Shown in pieces: positions 51,828-63,500 of a stretch of DNA of 64,000 nt (the first letter of the stretch is position 1; each line of letters opens with the position of its first letter). Made by a program: the position numbers and the translations under genes. Origin of the DNA: Clostridia bacterium (GTDB taxonomy: Bacteria > Bacillota > Clostridia > Christensenellales > UBA1242); assembly GCA_017409005.1 (NCBI GenBank), contig JAFQTP010000001.1, positions 1 through 64,000 of the forward strand, given 5' to 3'. Below the pieces are notes generated by a model. That model was not told the DNA's origin and made no database searches. It saw nothing but the letters and a program-made list of their open reading frames with translations.

Positions 51828-52406
51828 TTATCTTTTTTCAATAACTTTATCAACTAAACCATAAGCTTTAGCTTCGTTTGCATCCATCCAATTATCACGT
51901 TCAACATCGGCAGCAACTTTATCTAGTGGTTGTCCGCAATTTTCTGCTAACATTTTTGTCATTTTATCTTTAATTTTTTGAACATGTTTAGCAGTAATTT
52001 GAATGTCTGTAACCTGACCTTGAACACCACTTAGTGGTTGATGAATCATAACTTCACTGTTTGGTAAACACATTCTTTTACCTTTAGTTCCGGCAGCAAG
52101 TAAAAATGCTCCCATAGATGCAGCAAGCCCAACACAAATTGTTGAAACATCACATTTAATATATTTCATTGTGTCGTAAATTGCCATGCCTGCACTAATG
52201 CTTCCGCCTGGGCTGTTAATATATAACGAAATGTCTTTATCTGCATTTTTACCTTCTAGGTAAATAAGTTGTGCAACAACTGTGTTTGCAACATTATCGT
52301 CAATTTCGCCAGTAATAAAAATAATGCGGTCTTCAAGCAGTCTGGAATAAATATCATAACTGCGTTCGCCAGTGCTTGTTTGGTCAATAACATAAGGTAC
52401 TACCAT
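51828..52406 (-). CDS. clpP: ATP-dependent Clp protease proteolytic subunit
   Basis: Serine protease that forms the proteolytic chamber of ClpXP. The 192-residue protein carries the complete catalytic triad at the canonical places: Ser97 (GLAASMGA), His122 (MIHQP) and Asp171 (ERDNWM). GGAGGC precedes the ATG. It lies 70 bp after tig and 80 bp before clpX in the common tig-clpP-clpX order. Confidence 0.98.
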   Translation of the reverse strand: MVVPYVIDQTSTGERSYDIYSRLLEDRIIFITGEIDDNVANTVVAQLIYLEGKNADKDISLYINSPGGSISAGMAIYDTMKYIKCDVSTICVGLAASMGAFLLAAGTKGKRMCLPNSEVMIHQPLSGVQGQVTDIQITAKHVQKIKDKMTKMLAENCGQPLDKVAADVERDNWMDANEAKAYGLVDKVIEKR

Positions 52407-52476
52407 AATTTAAGCCTCCAAAATAAATTAATTTTAAACTATAAACAAACAATTTCTTTAGTTTATTTGAATTTAA

Positions 52477-53766
52477 CTATTTACTTTTTTTAGCGTTGTT
52501 TTCAAGTAAGAAAGCTAAAAGTTTATTCATAAGTATTTCGTTTTTAATATAATTTATTCTTTCTTCTGGTAAATTAGCTTTAAATTCTTTTAGTGGTTTT
52601 GTTGAATTTTTTGCCATTTCTTTAATTCTTGCGTCAACTTCTTTATCTGTAATGGTTAATTTTTCTTTTTCAAGAATATAACTTAAAGCCAAACGAATTT
52701 TAACAGATTTAGCAGCGCTTTCACGTCTAGATTCTTTTAATTCTTCAACAGTTGTTTTCATATAGTTGCAATATGCATCTAAAGTTAATCCTTGATACAT
52801 AAGCCTATATTCCATATCACGCATAATTTCGTTAAGTTCGTTTTCAACCATAACATCAGGAATTTCAACTTGGGTGTTTTCTAAAATTAAATCCATAATT
52901 TTATTTTCTGCATCAACTTTTGCGTGTTCATCTAAATGATGTTGAAGGTGTTCTTCAACTTCTTTAGTGTATTCAGCCAAAGTTTCATATTCAGAAACGT
53001 TTGAAGCAAATTCGTCGTTAAGTTCTGGAAGTTGTTTTTCTTTAACAGAATTAACATGGCAAGCAAACACAGCAGGTTTACCAGCAAGTTCGGTTGCATG
53101 ATAGTCGGCTGGGAATGTAACATTAACATCTTTATCTTCGCCTGCTTTTAAGCCAACAAGTTGGTCTTCAAAGCCTTCAATAAAGCTGTGGCTACCAATT
53201 TCTAAATCGTAATTTTCGCCTGTGCCACCTTCAAATTTAACGCCATCAATTGAACCTGAGAAATTAATGTTTGCAACATCACCAACTTTAACTTCGCGTT
53301 CAACTTCAACCATGCGAGCATGTTGTTGTCTTGCTTTTTCAAGTTCTGCATCAACATCTTTTTTAGAAACCTTTTTAGTTTCAACTTCAACGCCAAAACC
53401 TTTATATTTGTTAACTTTAACTTCTGGTTTTGTTACAACTTGAGCTTCAAGTTCAACGCCGTTTTCGTCCATCTTTTTAACGCTTAGGTTAGGAGCATCA
53501 ACAGGTTCTAAACCTTTTTCTTTATTTAAAATTTCCATGTAAGCTTTATAAAAACCTTCGCTTAATGCTTCTTCATAGAAAACATTTTCGCCATACATTT
53601 TTTCAATAACTCTTCTTGGTGCTTTACCTTGACGGAAACCTTCAACTTTAAATTTACCTTTGTTTTTGTTGTAAGCTTCTTCAACTTCTTTATCCCATTC
53701 TGCTTTAGATAAAGTTAAATTAATTTGCACCATGCTTTTTTCTAGTTTTTTAATCTTGTAATCCAT
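52477..53766 (-). CDS. tig: Trigger factor
   Basis: Ribosome-bound chaperone and prolyl isomerase that meets nascent chains. The 429-residue protein has the ribosome-docking GFRQGKAPR motif (about 43-51), an FKBP-type domain (about 150-240, GDVANINFSGSIDG) and the helical C-terminal arms. AAGGAG precedes the ATG. Promoter at 53797-53825. It heads the tig-clpP-clpX run and ends with TAG. Confidence 0.97.
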   Translation of the reverse strand: MDYKIKKLEKSMVQINLTLSKAEWDKEVEEAYNKNKGKFKVEGFRQGKAPRRVIEKMYGENVFYEEALSEGFYKAYMEILNKEKGLEPVDAPNLSVKKMDENGVELEAQVVTKPEVKVNKYKGFGVEVETKKVSKKDVDAELEKARQQHARMVEVEREVKVGDVANINFSGSIDGVKFEGGTGENYDLEIGSHSFIEGFEDQLVGLKAGEDKDVNVTFPADYHATELAGKPAVFACHVNSVKEKQLPELNDEFASNVSEYETLAEYTKEVEEHLQHHLDEHAKVDAENKIMDLILENTQVEIPDVMVENELNEIMRDMEYRLMYQGLTLDAYCNYMKTTVEELKESRRESAAKSVKIRLALSYILEKEKLTITDKEVDARIKEMAKNSTKPLKEFKANLPEERINYIKNEILMNKLLAFLLENNAKKSK

Positions 53767-53796
53767 AGTTTCTCCTTAAAAATTTAACTACCAGTA

Positions 53797-53825
53797 ATTT
53801 TAACACTTTTAACATTTTTTTGCAA
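53797..53825 (-). promoter_or_regulatory. tig promoter
   Basis: TTGCAA (53820-53825), 17 bp and TAAAAT (53797-53802) preceded by TGT. Confidence 0.65.
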
Positions 53826-53874
53826 TGCAATACGACACTAAAAAATAAATAGTTTTTGTAAAAAAACACATAAA

Positions 53875-53905
53875 AACAAAAAAAGTAGCCAACTTTGTGG
53901 CTACA
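53875..53905 (-). terminator. Terminator after the 115-residue membrane protein gene
   Basis: GTAGCC/GGCTAC stem with seven Ts on the minus strand. Confidence 0.75.
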
Positions 53906-53907
53906 AT

Positions 53908-54255
53908 TTAAATCATTTTAATGCCAAAAACTATAAAAGCAACACCAGCACAAGCAAACAAAATAACTTTTAAAACATTGTTCATATTGCCAAAACGTTT
54001 GTGCCTGTTAACTTTTTCACGCTCCTCATGAGTTAACGGAATTAAATCGGCTTTATTATCAGATTTAACTTCCCTTGTTTTTAACACATAGTAAACAGCA
54101 AGCATAAAGCAAAGCGCCGCTCCTAAAAAGCAAGTTATAACATAAAACACCATACTAAGCCTTGCAAGTGCAACACAAACAAATATTAAAATTGTTAAAA
54201 CAAGCCCAATTAAAAAAAACTTGTTTTTAAATAATTTTTTAAAATCAAATTCCAT
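53908..54255 (-). CDS. Small membrane protein, about three spans
   Basis: A 115-residue protein with spans at about 13-33, 36-58 and 94-113, and a charged loop (LTHEEREKVNRHKRFG) before the last. I recognise no family. I choose the ATG at 54255 because a promoter -10 (TAATAT, 54262-54267) ends exactly six bases before it and no ribosome site exists, the same layout as the leaderless YfcE-like gene and lspA. A TTG two codons earlier is formally possible. Confidence 0.6.
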   Translation of the reverse strand: MEFDFKKLFKNKFFLIGLVLTILIFVCVALARLSMVFYVITCFLGAALCFMLAVYYVLKTREVKSDNKADLIPLTHEEREKVNRHKRFGNMNNVLKVILFACAGVAFIVFGIKMI

Positions 54256-54261
54256 ACCCAA

Positions 54262-54290
54262 ATATTAACATTTATAAAAAAAATTAGCAA
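54262..54290 (-). promoter_or_regulatory. Promoter of the 115-residue membrane protein gene (leaderless)
   Basis: TTGCTA (54285-54290), 17 bp and TAATAT (54262-54267) preceded by TGT; the -35 lies in the preceding terminator stem. Confidence 0.5.
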
Positions 54291-54310
54291 CAAAAGTTTT
54301 GTTACTAATT
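54275..54310 (-). terminator. Terminator after the 86-residue membrane protein gene
   Basis: TTAGTAACAAAA/TTTTGTTGCTAA stem followed by eight Ts on the minus strand. Confidence 0.75.
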
Positions 54311-54318
54311 TTAGCTAA

Positions 54319-54579
54319 TTAATGAATAATGTAAGAAACAGCAATTAATGCAACTGCCACAATCCAAATTATAATATAAACCACACTGCGGCGGCTTTTA
54401 GCATATGAAAAACTTGAAATTGCAAGCATAACATAAGCCAAAACATCGGCAATAGTTTTAAACACGTAAGCAACCATTCCATCGCCAAGAAGCGCTTGAA
54501 CTAGTAGTGCCGCTCCAACCAAAATAACTGCAATGTAAGCAAGCACATTTGCAAACGACCTAAATCCAAAATTAGACAT
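54319..54579 (-). CDS. Small membrane protein, three spans
   Basis: An 86-residue, strongly hydrophobic protein with spans at about 9-30, 35-55 and 66-85 and a basic AKSRR turn. No family recognised. AGGGG lies four bases before the chosen ATG; an in-frame GTG four codons earlier overlaps that site. The unit has its own promoter and terminator and sits next to another small membrane protein, which may be functionally linked. Confidence 0.62.
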   Translation of the reverse strand: MSNFGFRSFANVLAYIAVILVGAALLVQALLGDGMVAYVFKTIADVLAYVMLAISSFSYAKSRRSVVYIIIWIVAVALIAVSYIIH

Positions 54580-54604
54580 ACTTCCCCTCACTTTTTACAT
54601 AAAT

Positions 54605-54634
54605 ATATTAACATTATAAATTATCTTATGTAAA
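54605..54634 (-). promoter_or_regulatory. Promoter of the 86-residue membrane protein gene
   Basis: TTTACA (54629-54634), 18 bp and TAATAT (54605-54610) preceded by TGT. Confidence 0.55.
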
Positions 54635-54644
54635 CACTTAAACT

Positions 54645-55547
54645 TTAAATTTCTTGCAAGTTTTTTAATATTTTTTGAAAATAATCAGGTAAATCGGCGG
54701 TAAATTCCATTACTTTATTTGTTTTTGGGTGAACAAAACTTAATTTGTGTGCATGAAGCATTTGCCCATCGGTTTTAAACTTGCTTTTTCCACCATAAAG
54801 GTCGTCGCCAACAATTGGGTGGTTTAAATGCTTTGCATGAACTCTAATTTGATGTGTTCGACCCGTTTTTAATTCAAACTGAACCAAACAATATTCTTTA
54901 AAACGTTTTACAATGGTGTAATGAGTTTCGGCATACTTACCACCAGTTTCTACAACTGCAAACCTAAGTCTGTTTTTATTGTCGCGACCTAAATTGTTTT
55001 TAATAACACCCTGGTCGTTTGGTAAATTTCCGTTAAGTAACGCCAAATAAACACGCTTACAAGTTTTTTCCGCAATTTGTTTGCTTAGTTCAACATGAGC
55101 AAAATCGTTTTTAGCAACAACTAATAATCCTGTTGTGTCTTTATCTAGCCTGTGCACAATACCTGGCCTAATAACACCATTAATACCGCTTAAATCTTTA
55201 ATGTGGTGCAAAAGAGCATTAACCATTGTGCCCTCCCAGTTTCCATTTGCCGGGTGAACAACCATTCCTTTAGGCTTGTTAATAACAGCCAAATCGGCAT
55301 CTTCATAAACAATGTTTAATGGTATGTTTTCAGCTTTTGTTTCAAGTGGTTTTGGCGGAAGCATTTCAACTTCAATGTGGTCGCCAACCTTTAAACTATA
55401 GCCTGCCTTAACTTGTTTTCCGTTAACTAAAACATGACCTTCGTCTATTAAGTTTTTATAATGCGAACGTGTAAAACTTTGGTCTGATTCAAACAAAAAT
55501 GCATCTAACCTAGTTTTTGCTTGCTCGGCACTAATTTTAAACTCCAT
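54645..55547 (-). CDS. RluD-type large-subunit pseudouridine synthase
   Basis: A 300-residue enzyme with an N-terminal S4 RNA-binding domain (about 11-70) and a pseudouridine synthase domain with HRLDKDTTGLL (catalytic Asp135) and LKTGRTHQIRVH. It should modify 23S rRNA, probably in helix 69. I use the ATG at 55547, which overlaps the lspA end by 11 bp behind GAGGAC; a longer frame starts inside lspA. The lspA-rluD pair is common in Bacillota. Confidence 0.93.
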   Translation of the reverse strand: MEFKISAEQAKTRLDAFLFESDQSFTRSHYKNLIDEGHVLVNGKQVKAGYSLKVGDHIEVEMLPPKPLETKAENIPLNIVYEDADLAVINKPKGMVVHPANGNWEGTMVNALLHHIKDLSGINGVIRPGIVHRLDKDTTGLLVVAKNDFAHVELSKQIAEKTCKRVYLALLNGNLPNDQGVIKNNLGRDNKNRLRFAVVETGGKYAETHYTIVKRFKEYCLVQFELKTGRTHQIRVHAKHLNHPIVGDDLYGGKSKFKTDGQMLHAHKLSFVHPKTNKVMEFTADLPDYFQKILKNLQEI

Positions 55548-56058
55548 CTTTTTCGTCCTCGGTAATATCGGTAACTTCTTTTTTAGGTTTATTAAATTCA
55601 TAAAAAACCAAGTAAATTATGTAGCAAATAACACCAACGGTTAAAAACACATCGGCAAAATTAAAAATAGGAAAATCAATAAATTTTAGTTCAATAAAAT
55701 CTCTAACCCCACCCAAAACAATTCTATCGTAAAAATTGCCAAGAGCTCCACCTAAAATTAATGAAAACCCTGCAATATACCAACCATTTGAACTTTTATA
55801 GTAAAAATCGATAAACGAAAAAACAAGCAAAAACAGCACAGTAAAAATACACAACATAACTGTGTTATTTCCAAAAATGCCAAAAGCCGCACCTGTGTTA
55901 ATTGTGTAGGTTACACCTAAAACATTTTCTATTAAAGTAATGTCTGCCCCACCCGCTTCGAAATAGTTTTGAAAATATAGTTTTGTAAGTAAATCTATAA
56001 CCAACATTAAAACTATTGCCGAAACTTTAACCGCAAAGCCAATCCAAAATTTTTTCAT
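55537..56058 (-). CDS. lspA: Lipoprotein signal peptidase
   Basis: Aspartic protease in the membrane that removes the signal peptide of lipidated prolipoproteins, acting after Lgt (2.1 kb). The 173-residue protein has four spans and the catalytic aspartates in GNFYDR (Asp111) and FNFADV (Asp136), with the TINTGAAFG loop. There is no ribosome site; a -10-like TAATAT ends six bases before the ATG, so it may be translated leaderless. The C-terminus overlaps rluD. Confidence 0.95.
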   Translation of the reverse strand: MKKFWIGFAVKVSAIVLMLVIDLLTKLYFQNYFEAGGADITLIENVLGVTYTINTGAAFGIFGNNTVMLCIFTVLFLLVFSFIDFYYKSSNGWYIAGFSLILGGALGNFYDRIVLGGVRDFIELKFIDFPIFNFADVFLTVGVICYIIYLVFYEFNKPKKEVTDITEDEKDGV

Positions 56059-56064
56059 ATTTAA

Positions 56065-56093
56065 ATATTACTATATTTTTTAGTTTTTTTAAA
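56065..56093 (-). promoter_or_regulatory. Weak lspA promoter (leaderless)
   Basis: TAATAT (56065-56070) with a poor TTTAAA -35 (56088-56093), 17 bp apart; six bases from the ATG. Confidence 0.4.
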
Positions 56094-56100
56094 CTGATTT

Positions 56101-56144
56101 TAAAACATAAAAAGCAGTTTTACCAAAATTGTTGTAAAACCGCC
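56101..56144 (-). terminator. Terminator after the SPOR-domain gene
   Basis: GCGGTTTTAC/GTAAAACTGC stem with five Ts on the minus strand. Confidence 0.75.
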
Positions 56145-56156
56145 ATTTATTGCAAC

Positions 56157-56972
56157 TTATAACGTTTTTAAATTGTTATATAAATTATATTTTTCAACAG
56201 CAACACTTGTTACTAAATATTTTAAATCTTTATTAACACTAGTTCCGTTTATAACCTTTAACACACAAGCATCAAGTTCTTCAATTAATGTTAAAAAAGT
56301 GTTTTTAATTGCCAAACCCTGATTTGTTACAGCATAAGAATTAATTGCGTCGAGTTTACTTGCCCAAACCTTAAGTTCGCCCTTTATAGTGTTAAGTTCG
56401 CTGCTAACAACAGTTGCAACAATTTCGGATTTATCAAATTTAATTGAATAATCGTAAACACTATTATACAAGTCATCTAAAAACTTAACAGCATTTAATA
56501 GTTCTGCCTCTTGCTCGTCCTCAAGTTTATCTGATTTAATTGTTAGTTTATTATATTTAATTTCCATAACACTAACATTATAGTTGTTTCCGCTAATGTT
56601 TTTAAGCACTGCTTCGGCATCGGATTTTGTTTTATAAACATTACCAACAACTAAAAACTTATTGTTAACTTCCCACACATAGGCACCAGCACCCAACACG
56701 CTAACACCACTTGCCACTCCTTGCGCTTCCGATTTTGTTTGATACTCGCCCATTAACACAGCATAGTAGTTATGTTCTGAAATTGACAACGTTTCACCTT
56801 TAAACAAAAACGGAAAAGAGTTCACTTTTAAAGCGTCGCCCAAGCCAGTTGCAAAAAATATAACCAACAAAACACAAAGCAAACAAAACACAAAAAGTCC
56901 ATGTTTTTTAGATTTTGGCTTTTTTGTTTTAATTAATTTAGTATCGCTATAACGTAAATCATTTTTTGACAT
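56157..56972 (-). CDS. SPOR-like domain membrane protein
   Basis: A 271-residue protein with a basic cytoplasmic N-terminus (about 24 residues), one span (about 25-46) and an outer part. Residues 68-127 follow the SPOR pattern (YYAVLMGEYQTKSEA...VGNVYKTKSDAEAV), which binds denuded septal glycan. The remainder is helical and unrelated to anything I know. A division- or envelope-related role is likely. It is divergently placed to groES across a 187-bp gap with no clear promoter on either side. Confidence 0.75.
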   Translation of the reverse strand: MSKNDLRYSDTKLIKTKKPKSKKHGLFVFCLLCVLLVIFFATGLGDALKVNSFPFLFKGETLSISEHNYYAVLMGEYQTKSEAQGVASGVSVLGAGAYVWEVNNKFLVVGNVYKTKSDAEAVLKNISGNNYNVSVMEIKYNKLTIKSDKLEDEQEAELLNAVKFLDDLYNSVYDYSIKFDKSEIVATVVSSELNTIKGELKVWASKLDAINSYAVTNQGLAIKNTFLTLIEELDACVLKVINGTSVNKDLKYLVTSVAVEKYNLYNNLKTL

Positions 56973-57159
56973 AGAAAATTGAATTCCTTAAAAACCTGTG
57001 TTTTACTTTATGTATATTGCAAAATTTAACTAAACTTGATAATTCAACAAAAATTGTTAAAAATTATTAATTTAAACTTTTATTCGCTTTGTTGTTAAAT
57101 TATAAATTTAGGTTAAAAATTGTAAAATTAAAATACTATTAGTTTATGGAGGTTAAACC

Positions 57160-59066
<1,907 letters not shown>

Positions 59067-59110
59067 AAGCATTAATTAAATAATTAAACACTTATAAAAG
59101 GGTGATAAAA

Positions 59111-59145
59111 AACAAAAAGAGCGATTATTTCGCTCTTTTTTATTT
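59111..59145. terminator. Bidirectional terminator between groEL and a convergent gene
   Basis: AAAGAGCGA/TCGCTCTTT stem with A- and T-runs on both sides. Confidence 0.85.
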
Positions 59146-59631
59146 TTTGAATTTTCCAAAAATTCCACTAACCACATTTGCCGATTTTTTTGCACTCCCA
59201 TTTTTTATAGCATTTCCAACCATTTGTTTTGATTCAATACCAAGTGTTTCATCTGCAAATTCGTAACCTTTATTTATTGCGGTTTTTACTTTATCGGCAC
59301 ATCTTTCTGCAGCAGTTTTGCCAGTTAACAATTTTAACGCCGCACTATCAAATTTGTGTAATTCTATTTTAGAGTCAAATTTTAATTCAATTTCTGTAGA
59401 CAATAGGTAAATTTCAACATTATTTCCTTTTACTTTTATTTGCGGAACACCTTGATACATTTTAATATTATCTGCAGGATAACTTAAAACATTAACATCT
59501 TCATTTTCATTAGATATAAAAATAATATTTAAATTTGTTAAAATTAATTGTGCTATTATTTGTTTATCTACTAATGTTACATTCCCCTTATATAAAACAA
59601 CTTCGTCTTCTCGTAATTGATAATTTTTCAT
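59140..59631 (-). CDS. Protein with PH-like N-terminal domain
   Basis: A 163-residue soluble protein. The first 95 residues look like a bacterial PH/GRAM-type beta barrel (ENEVVLYKGNVT-like start, LILTNLNIIFISNE, then a strand-rich stretch), and the rest is a small helical tail rich in Ala, Lys and Gly. Such proteins often bind membranes or partner proteins. I do not recognise a closer family. AGGGAG lies well placed before the ATG. It converges with groEL across a shared terminator. Confidence 0.65.
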   Translation of the reverse strand: MKNYQLREDEVVLYKGNVTLVDKQIIAQLILTNLNIIFISNENEDVNVLSYPADNIKMYQGVPQIKVKGNNVEIYLLSTEIELKFDSKIELHKFDSAALKLLTGKTAAERCADKVKTAINKGYEFADETLGIESKQMVGNAIKNGSAKKSANVVSGIFGKFKK

Positions 59632-59656
59632 AAAATCTTATCTCCCTATAAAATCA

Positions 59657-59690
59657 GCATACATTCTTATGAACATATGTCATTCTATGC
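59657..59690. repeat. Imperfect palindrome upstream of the PH-like gene
   Basis: GCATA and TATGC arms enclose ATTCTTATGA, CATATG and TCATTC, giving a broken 34-bp dyad. It could be an operator for the minus-strand gene at 59140. Confidence 0.35.
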
Positions 59691-59709
59691 ATTGTAAACT
59701 TCGCGAATT

Positions 59710-60390
59710 TTATTTCAAATTTGCAAGCGTGTTTTCGTATGTTTTCCACGCACCAACAAGTTCCGGAAAAACTGTAAATGTCATTTTTTGCTTTGTTGTT
59801 GGGTGCAATAAAACTAGTTTATAAGCCCAAAGCATTAGGTTTCCTTTTGTTTTTGAGCCATATTTAAAATCGTTGTAAATATGGTTACCCATGTGGCTAA
59901 GTTGTGCCCTAATTTGATGGCTTCGTCCAGTAATTAAATTAACACTAAGCAAACTTGTTCCATTTAAACTACTTAAAGTTTCGTAATTTAATTCTGCATA
60001 TTTAGCACCACTAACAGCTGGCCCCACAACGCTAACAATGTTGGTTTTCTCATTCTTTTTTAAATAGTTAACAAGTTTTTGCTTTTTAACTTTTGGCACA
60101 CCATTAACAATTGTTAAATATGTTTTTGTTATTTCGTTGCTTTTAATTGCTTCGGTTAACCTTGCAGCAGCTTTACTTGTTTTTGCAAACACCATAACAC
60201 CACCTGTAGGTCTATCTAACCTATGCACAAGCCCAACATAAACATTGCCTGGTTTATCATATTTTTCTTTAATATATTCTTTAACCAAAGTTAACATATC
60301 TTTATCGCCAGAGCTATCTTCTTGAGTTGGAACGTTTTGTGGTTTAATTACAACCAAAATATGATTATCTTCGTAAATAACATTTAACAT
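59710..60390 (-). CDS. RluA-family pseudouridine synthase
   Basis: A 226-residue RNA pseudouridine synthase without an S4 domain. The catalytic motif HRLDRPTGG (56-64, Asp59) and 'LITGRSHQIRAQLSHMG' are present, placing it in the RluA/RluC group of short enzymes; the target base is not deducible. I start it at 60390 behind TAGGAGA; a longer frame begins in the preceding gap. It shares the neighbourhood with lspA-rluD but is a separate gene. Confidence 0.9.
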   Translation of the reverse strand: MLNVIYEDNHILVVIKPQNVPTQEDSSGDKDMLTLVKEYIKEKYDKPGNVYVGLVHRLDRPTGGVMVFAKTSKAAARLTEAIKSNEITKTYLTIVNGVPKVKKQKLVNYLKKNEKTNIVSVVGPAVSGAKYAELNYETLSSLNGTSLLSVNLITGRSHQIRAQLSHMGNHIYNDFKYGSKTKGNLMLWAYKLVLLHPTTKQKMTFTVFPELVGAWKTYENTLANLK

Positions 60391-60469
60391 AACTAAATCT
60401 CCTAAAATTAGTTTAACAAAAACACATGCTTTAAGCAAATTATTAATTATAATATGCCTTAAATTGGAA

Positions 60470-60501
60470 ACAAAAAAGTGGAGAAACCTCCACTTTTTAT
60501 T
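60470..60501 (-). terminator. Terminator after ileS
   Basis: AAGTGGAG/CTCCACTT stem followed by six Ts on the minus strand. Confidence 0.8.
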
Positions 60502-60508
60502 TTGTTAA

Positions 60509-63500
60509 TTAACGTTTAATGCTAACTTTTAATAATTTATCATTTAAGTTAAACTCTTCACTAAATTCGCCGTTTTCACCAACTTTAACACTTAATGCCA
60601 AAACGTCTTGTTTAACTTGTTTTTCAAATTTTAATACTAATGCTTCTAAATCTTTATCGCCACTAACCTCAATATAAATTCTATCAGTTACAACATAGTT
60701 AGAACTTTTACGCAAATTTTGAACTTTAGAAACAAATTCTCTATAAATACCTTCTTCCACAAGTTCGTTTGTTAAATGTGTGTCTAAAATAACAGCAATG
60801 TTGCCATCGGTTGCACTAGCATAACCTTCTTTTTGACTAACCGAAATTAGTAGGTCGTCTTTACTAAATTCAACTTGGTCGCCATCTAGCTCAACTTTAA
60901 ACACTTCGCCCTTTTCAACAGTTTCAACAACTTTTAATGCATCACAAGTGCTTAAAAACTCACGAATAGCATTAAGTTTTTTACCATATTTAGGTCCTAA
61001 TGTTTTAAGTTGTGGTTTTAATGTGTAATTAACAAACTTACTTAAATCTTCGTGTTGTTTAACATCTTTAACATTTAACTCGTCTTTTAAAATTTGAACA
61101 AGTTCTTTTGTTAAGGTTGTTTTGTTGTTTGCGTCGGTTAAATATAGTTCGTTTAAAGGTTGACGATTTTTAATTCCGCTTAAGTTACGTGCACTACGTC
61201 CTAGTTCGGTGTAAGCATAAACTAAAGCCATTTGTTCGCTAAGTTTTTCGTTAACTAAACTTTCGTTAACTTCTGGATAGTTGCACAAATGAACACTTAC
61301 TGGTGCATCGGCATTAAATCCACGAACAAGGTTTTGATAAATTGTTTCGCTCATAAACGGAGTAAATGGTGCCGATAGTTTTGCGTAGGTTGTAAGAACT
61401 GTGTAAAGTGTTACATAGGCTGCCTTTTTGTCTTCGGTAAATTCTTCGCCCCAATAACGCTTACGACCTAAACGAACATACCAGTTAGAAACTTTATCAA
61501 TAAAATCTTCCATTGCCCTACTGCTTTCGGTTACGTGGAATTTATCTAGTTCCGAGCAAACATATTTAATTAATTTATTTAGTTCGCTTAAAACCCATTT
61601 ATCCATAACCGATAGTTTGCAATCAGCTAGGCTATATTTAGTTGGGTCAAATTTATCAATTTCGGCATAAAGCACAAAGAATGCATAAGTGTTCCAAAGG
61701 GTACCAAAATATTTCTTTTGGCTTTCAGTAACTGTGTTTTCAGTTAAAATTAAATTTCCCCATGGTTGGCTGCCGGTATAGAATGTCCAACGAATTGGGT
61801 CGGCACCCATTTTAGAAAGCATTTCCATTGGAGGAATGTAGTTACCTAAACTTTTACTTAATTTACGTCCTTGGTCGTCTACAACCATTCCGTTTGCAAT
61901 GCATGTTTCATATGGACTTTTATCAAATAATGCAGTTGAAATTGCTTGAAGCGAATAGAACCACCCACGAGTTTGGTCAATCCCCTCACTAATAAATTGA
62001 GCAGGAAAACTCTCTTCAAAAAGTTCCTTATTTTCAAACGGATAATGATGTTGAGCAAAAGGCATACTTCCCGAGTCAAACCAGCAGTCAATAACTTCTG
62101 GTTCGCGGTGCATTTGCTTTCCACATTTTTCACATTTTATTGTAACTTCATCTACATATGGTTTATGTAGTTCAATTTCGCCAACATTACCAAGTTTTTG
62201 AAGTTCTGCTTTACTGCCAACAACATGGTGATGTCCGCACTCGCAAAGCCAAACAGGAAGTGGTGTTCCCCAATAGCGGTCGCGGCTTAGGCACCAATCG
62301 ATGTTGTTTTCCAAAAAGTTGCCCATACGTCCGTTTTTAACGTTGTCTGGAAGCCAGTTAACTGTGTTATTGTTTTTAACCATTTTAGCCCTAAGTTCGG
62401 TGGTTTTTACAAACCAGCTTGAACGTGCAAAATAAATAAGTGGGCTGTGGCAACGCCAGCAATGTGGATAGCTATGAACGTGTTTTTGTGTTTTAAACAC
62501 CTTATTTTCTTGAGCTAAATCTTCAACAATCTCGTCGTTTTTATCAAAAACAAACTGATTAGAATATTTGCCACAATTTTCAGTAAATTTACCAAATTTA
62601 TCAACCAATTGAATAAATGGTAAACCATATTTTCTGCCAACATTCGAGTCGTCTTCACCAAATGCAGGTGCAATGTGAACAATTCCAGTTCCGTCGGTTA
62701 ATGTAACATAACTATCGCAAGTTACATAGTATCCTTTTTCAGCTTCTTTTTTATCTACAAAACCAAATAGTGGCTCATATTTTTTATATTCTAAAGTTTT
62801 ACCTTTAAACGTTTCAACCACTTCATAATTTTCTTTAAAATGATTTTTTACAAGTGCTTCAGCTAAAATATAGTAGTTACCTTCAAAACTTACTTTAACG
62901 TAGTCTTCATCGGCATTAACGCAAAGTGCAATGTTTGAAGGAAGTGTCCAAGGTGTAGTTGTCCAAGCCAAAAAGTAGGTGTTATTTTCGTTTGAAACTT
63001 TAAATTTTGCAACAACAGTTGTATCTTTGCGGTCTTCGTAGCCTTGTGCAAGTTCGTGTGAAGAAAGTGCTGTTCCGCAACGTGGGCAACTAGGCAAAAT
63101 TTTGTAACCTTTATAAAGTAGGCCCTTTTTATCCATTTCTTTTAAAGCCCACCAAACACTTTCGATATAGCTATCGTAGTAGGTTACGTAATAATCGTCT
63201 TCCATGTTAACAAAATAACCAACACGGTCGGAAAACTCTTTCCAAATATCAACATATTTCCAAACGTTATCTTTGCAACGTTTAATAAATTTTTCAATGC
63301 CATATTCTTCAATTTGTTGTTTTCCAGAAATTCCTAGTTCTTTTTCAACCGAAAGTTCAACTGGAAGTCCGTGGGTATCCCAACCACCCTTACGTGGAAC
63401 AAAATAGCCTTGCATAGATTTATAGCGTGTAAACACATCTTTTAAAACACGTGTTAAAACGTGGCCAGAGTGTGGCACACCATTTGCTGTTGGAGGGCCT

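Noticed and set aside
56973..57159. CIRCE element upstream of groES
   Set aside because: I looked for the TTAGCACTC-N9-GAGTGCTAA repeat and found nothing close to it on either strand.
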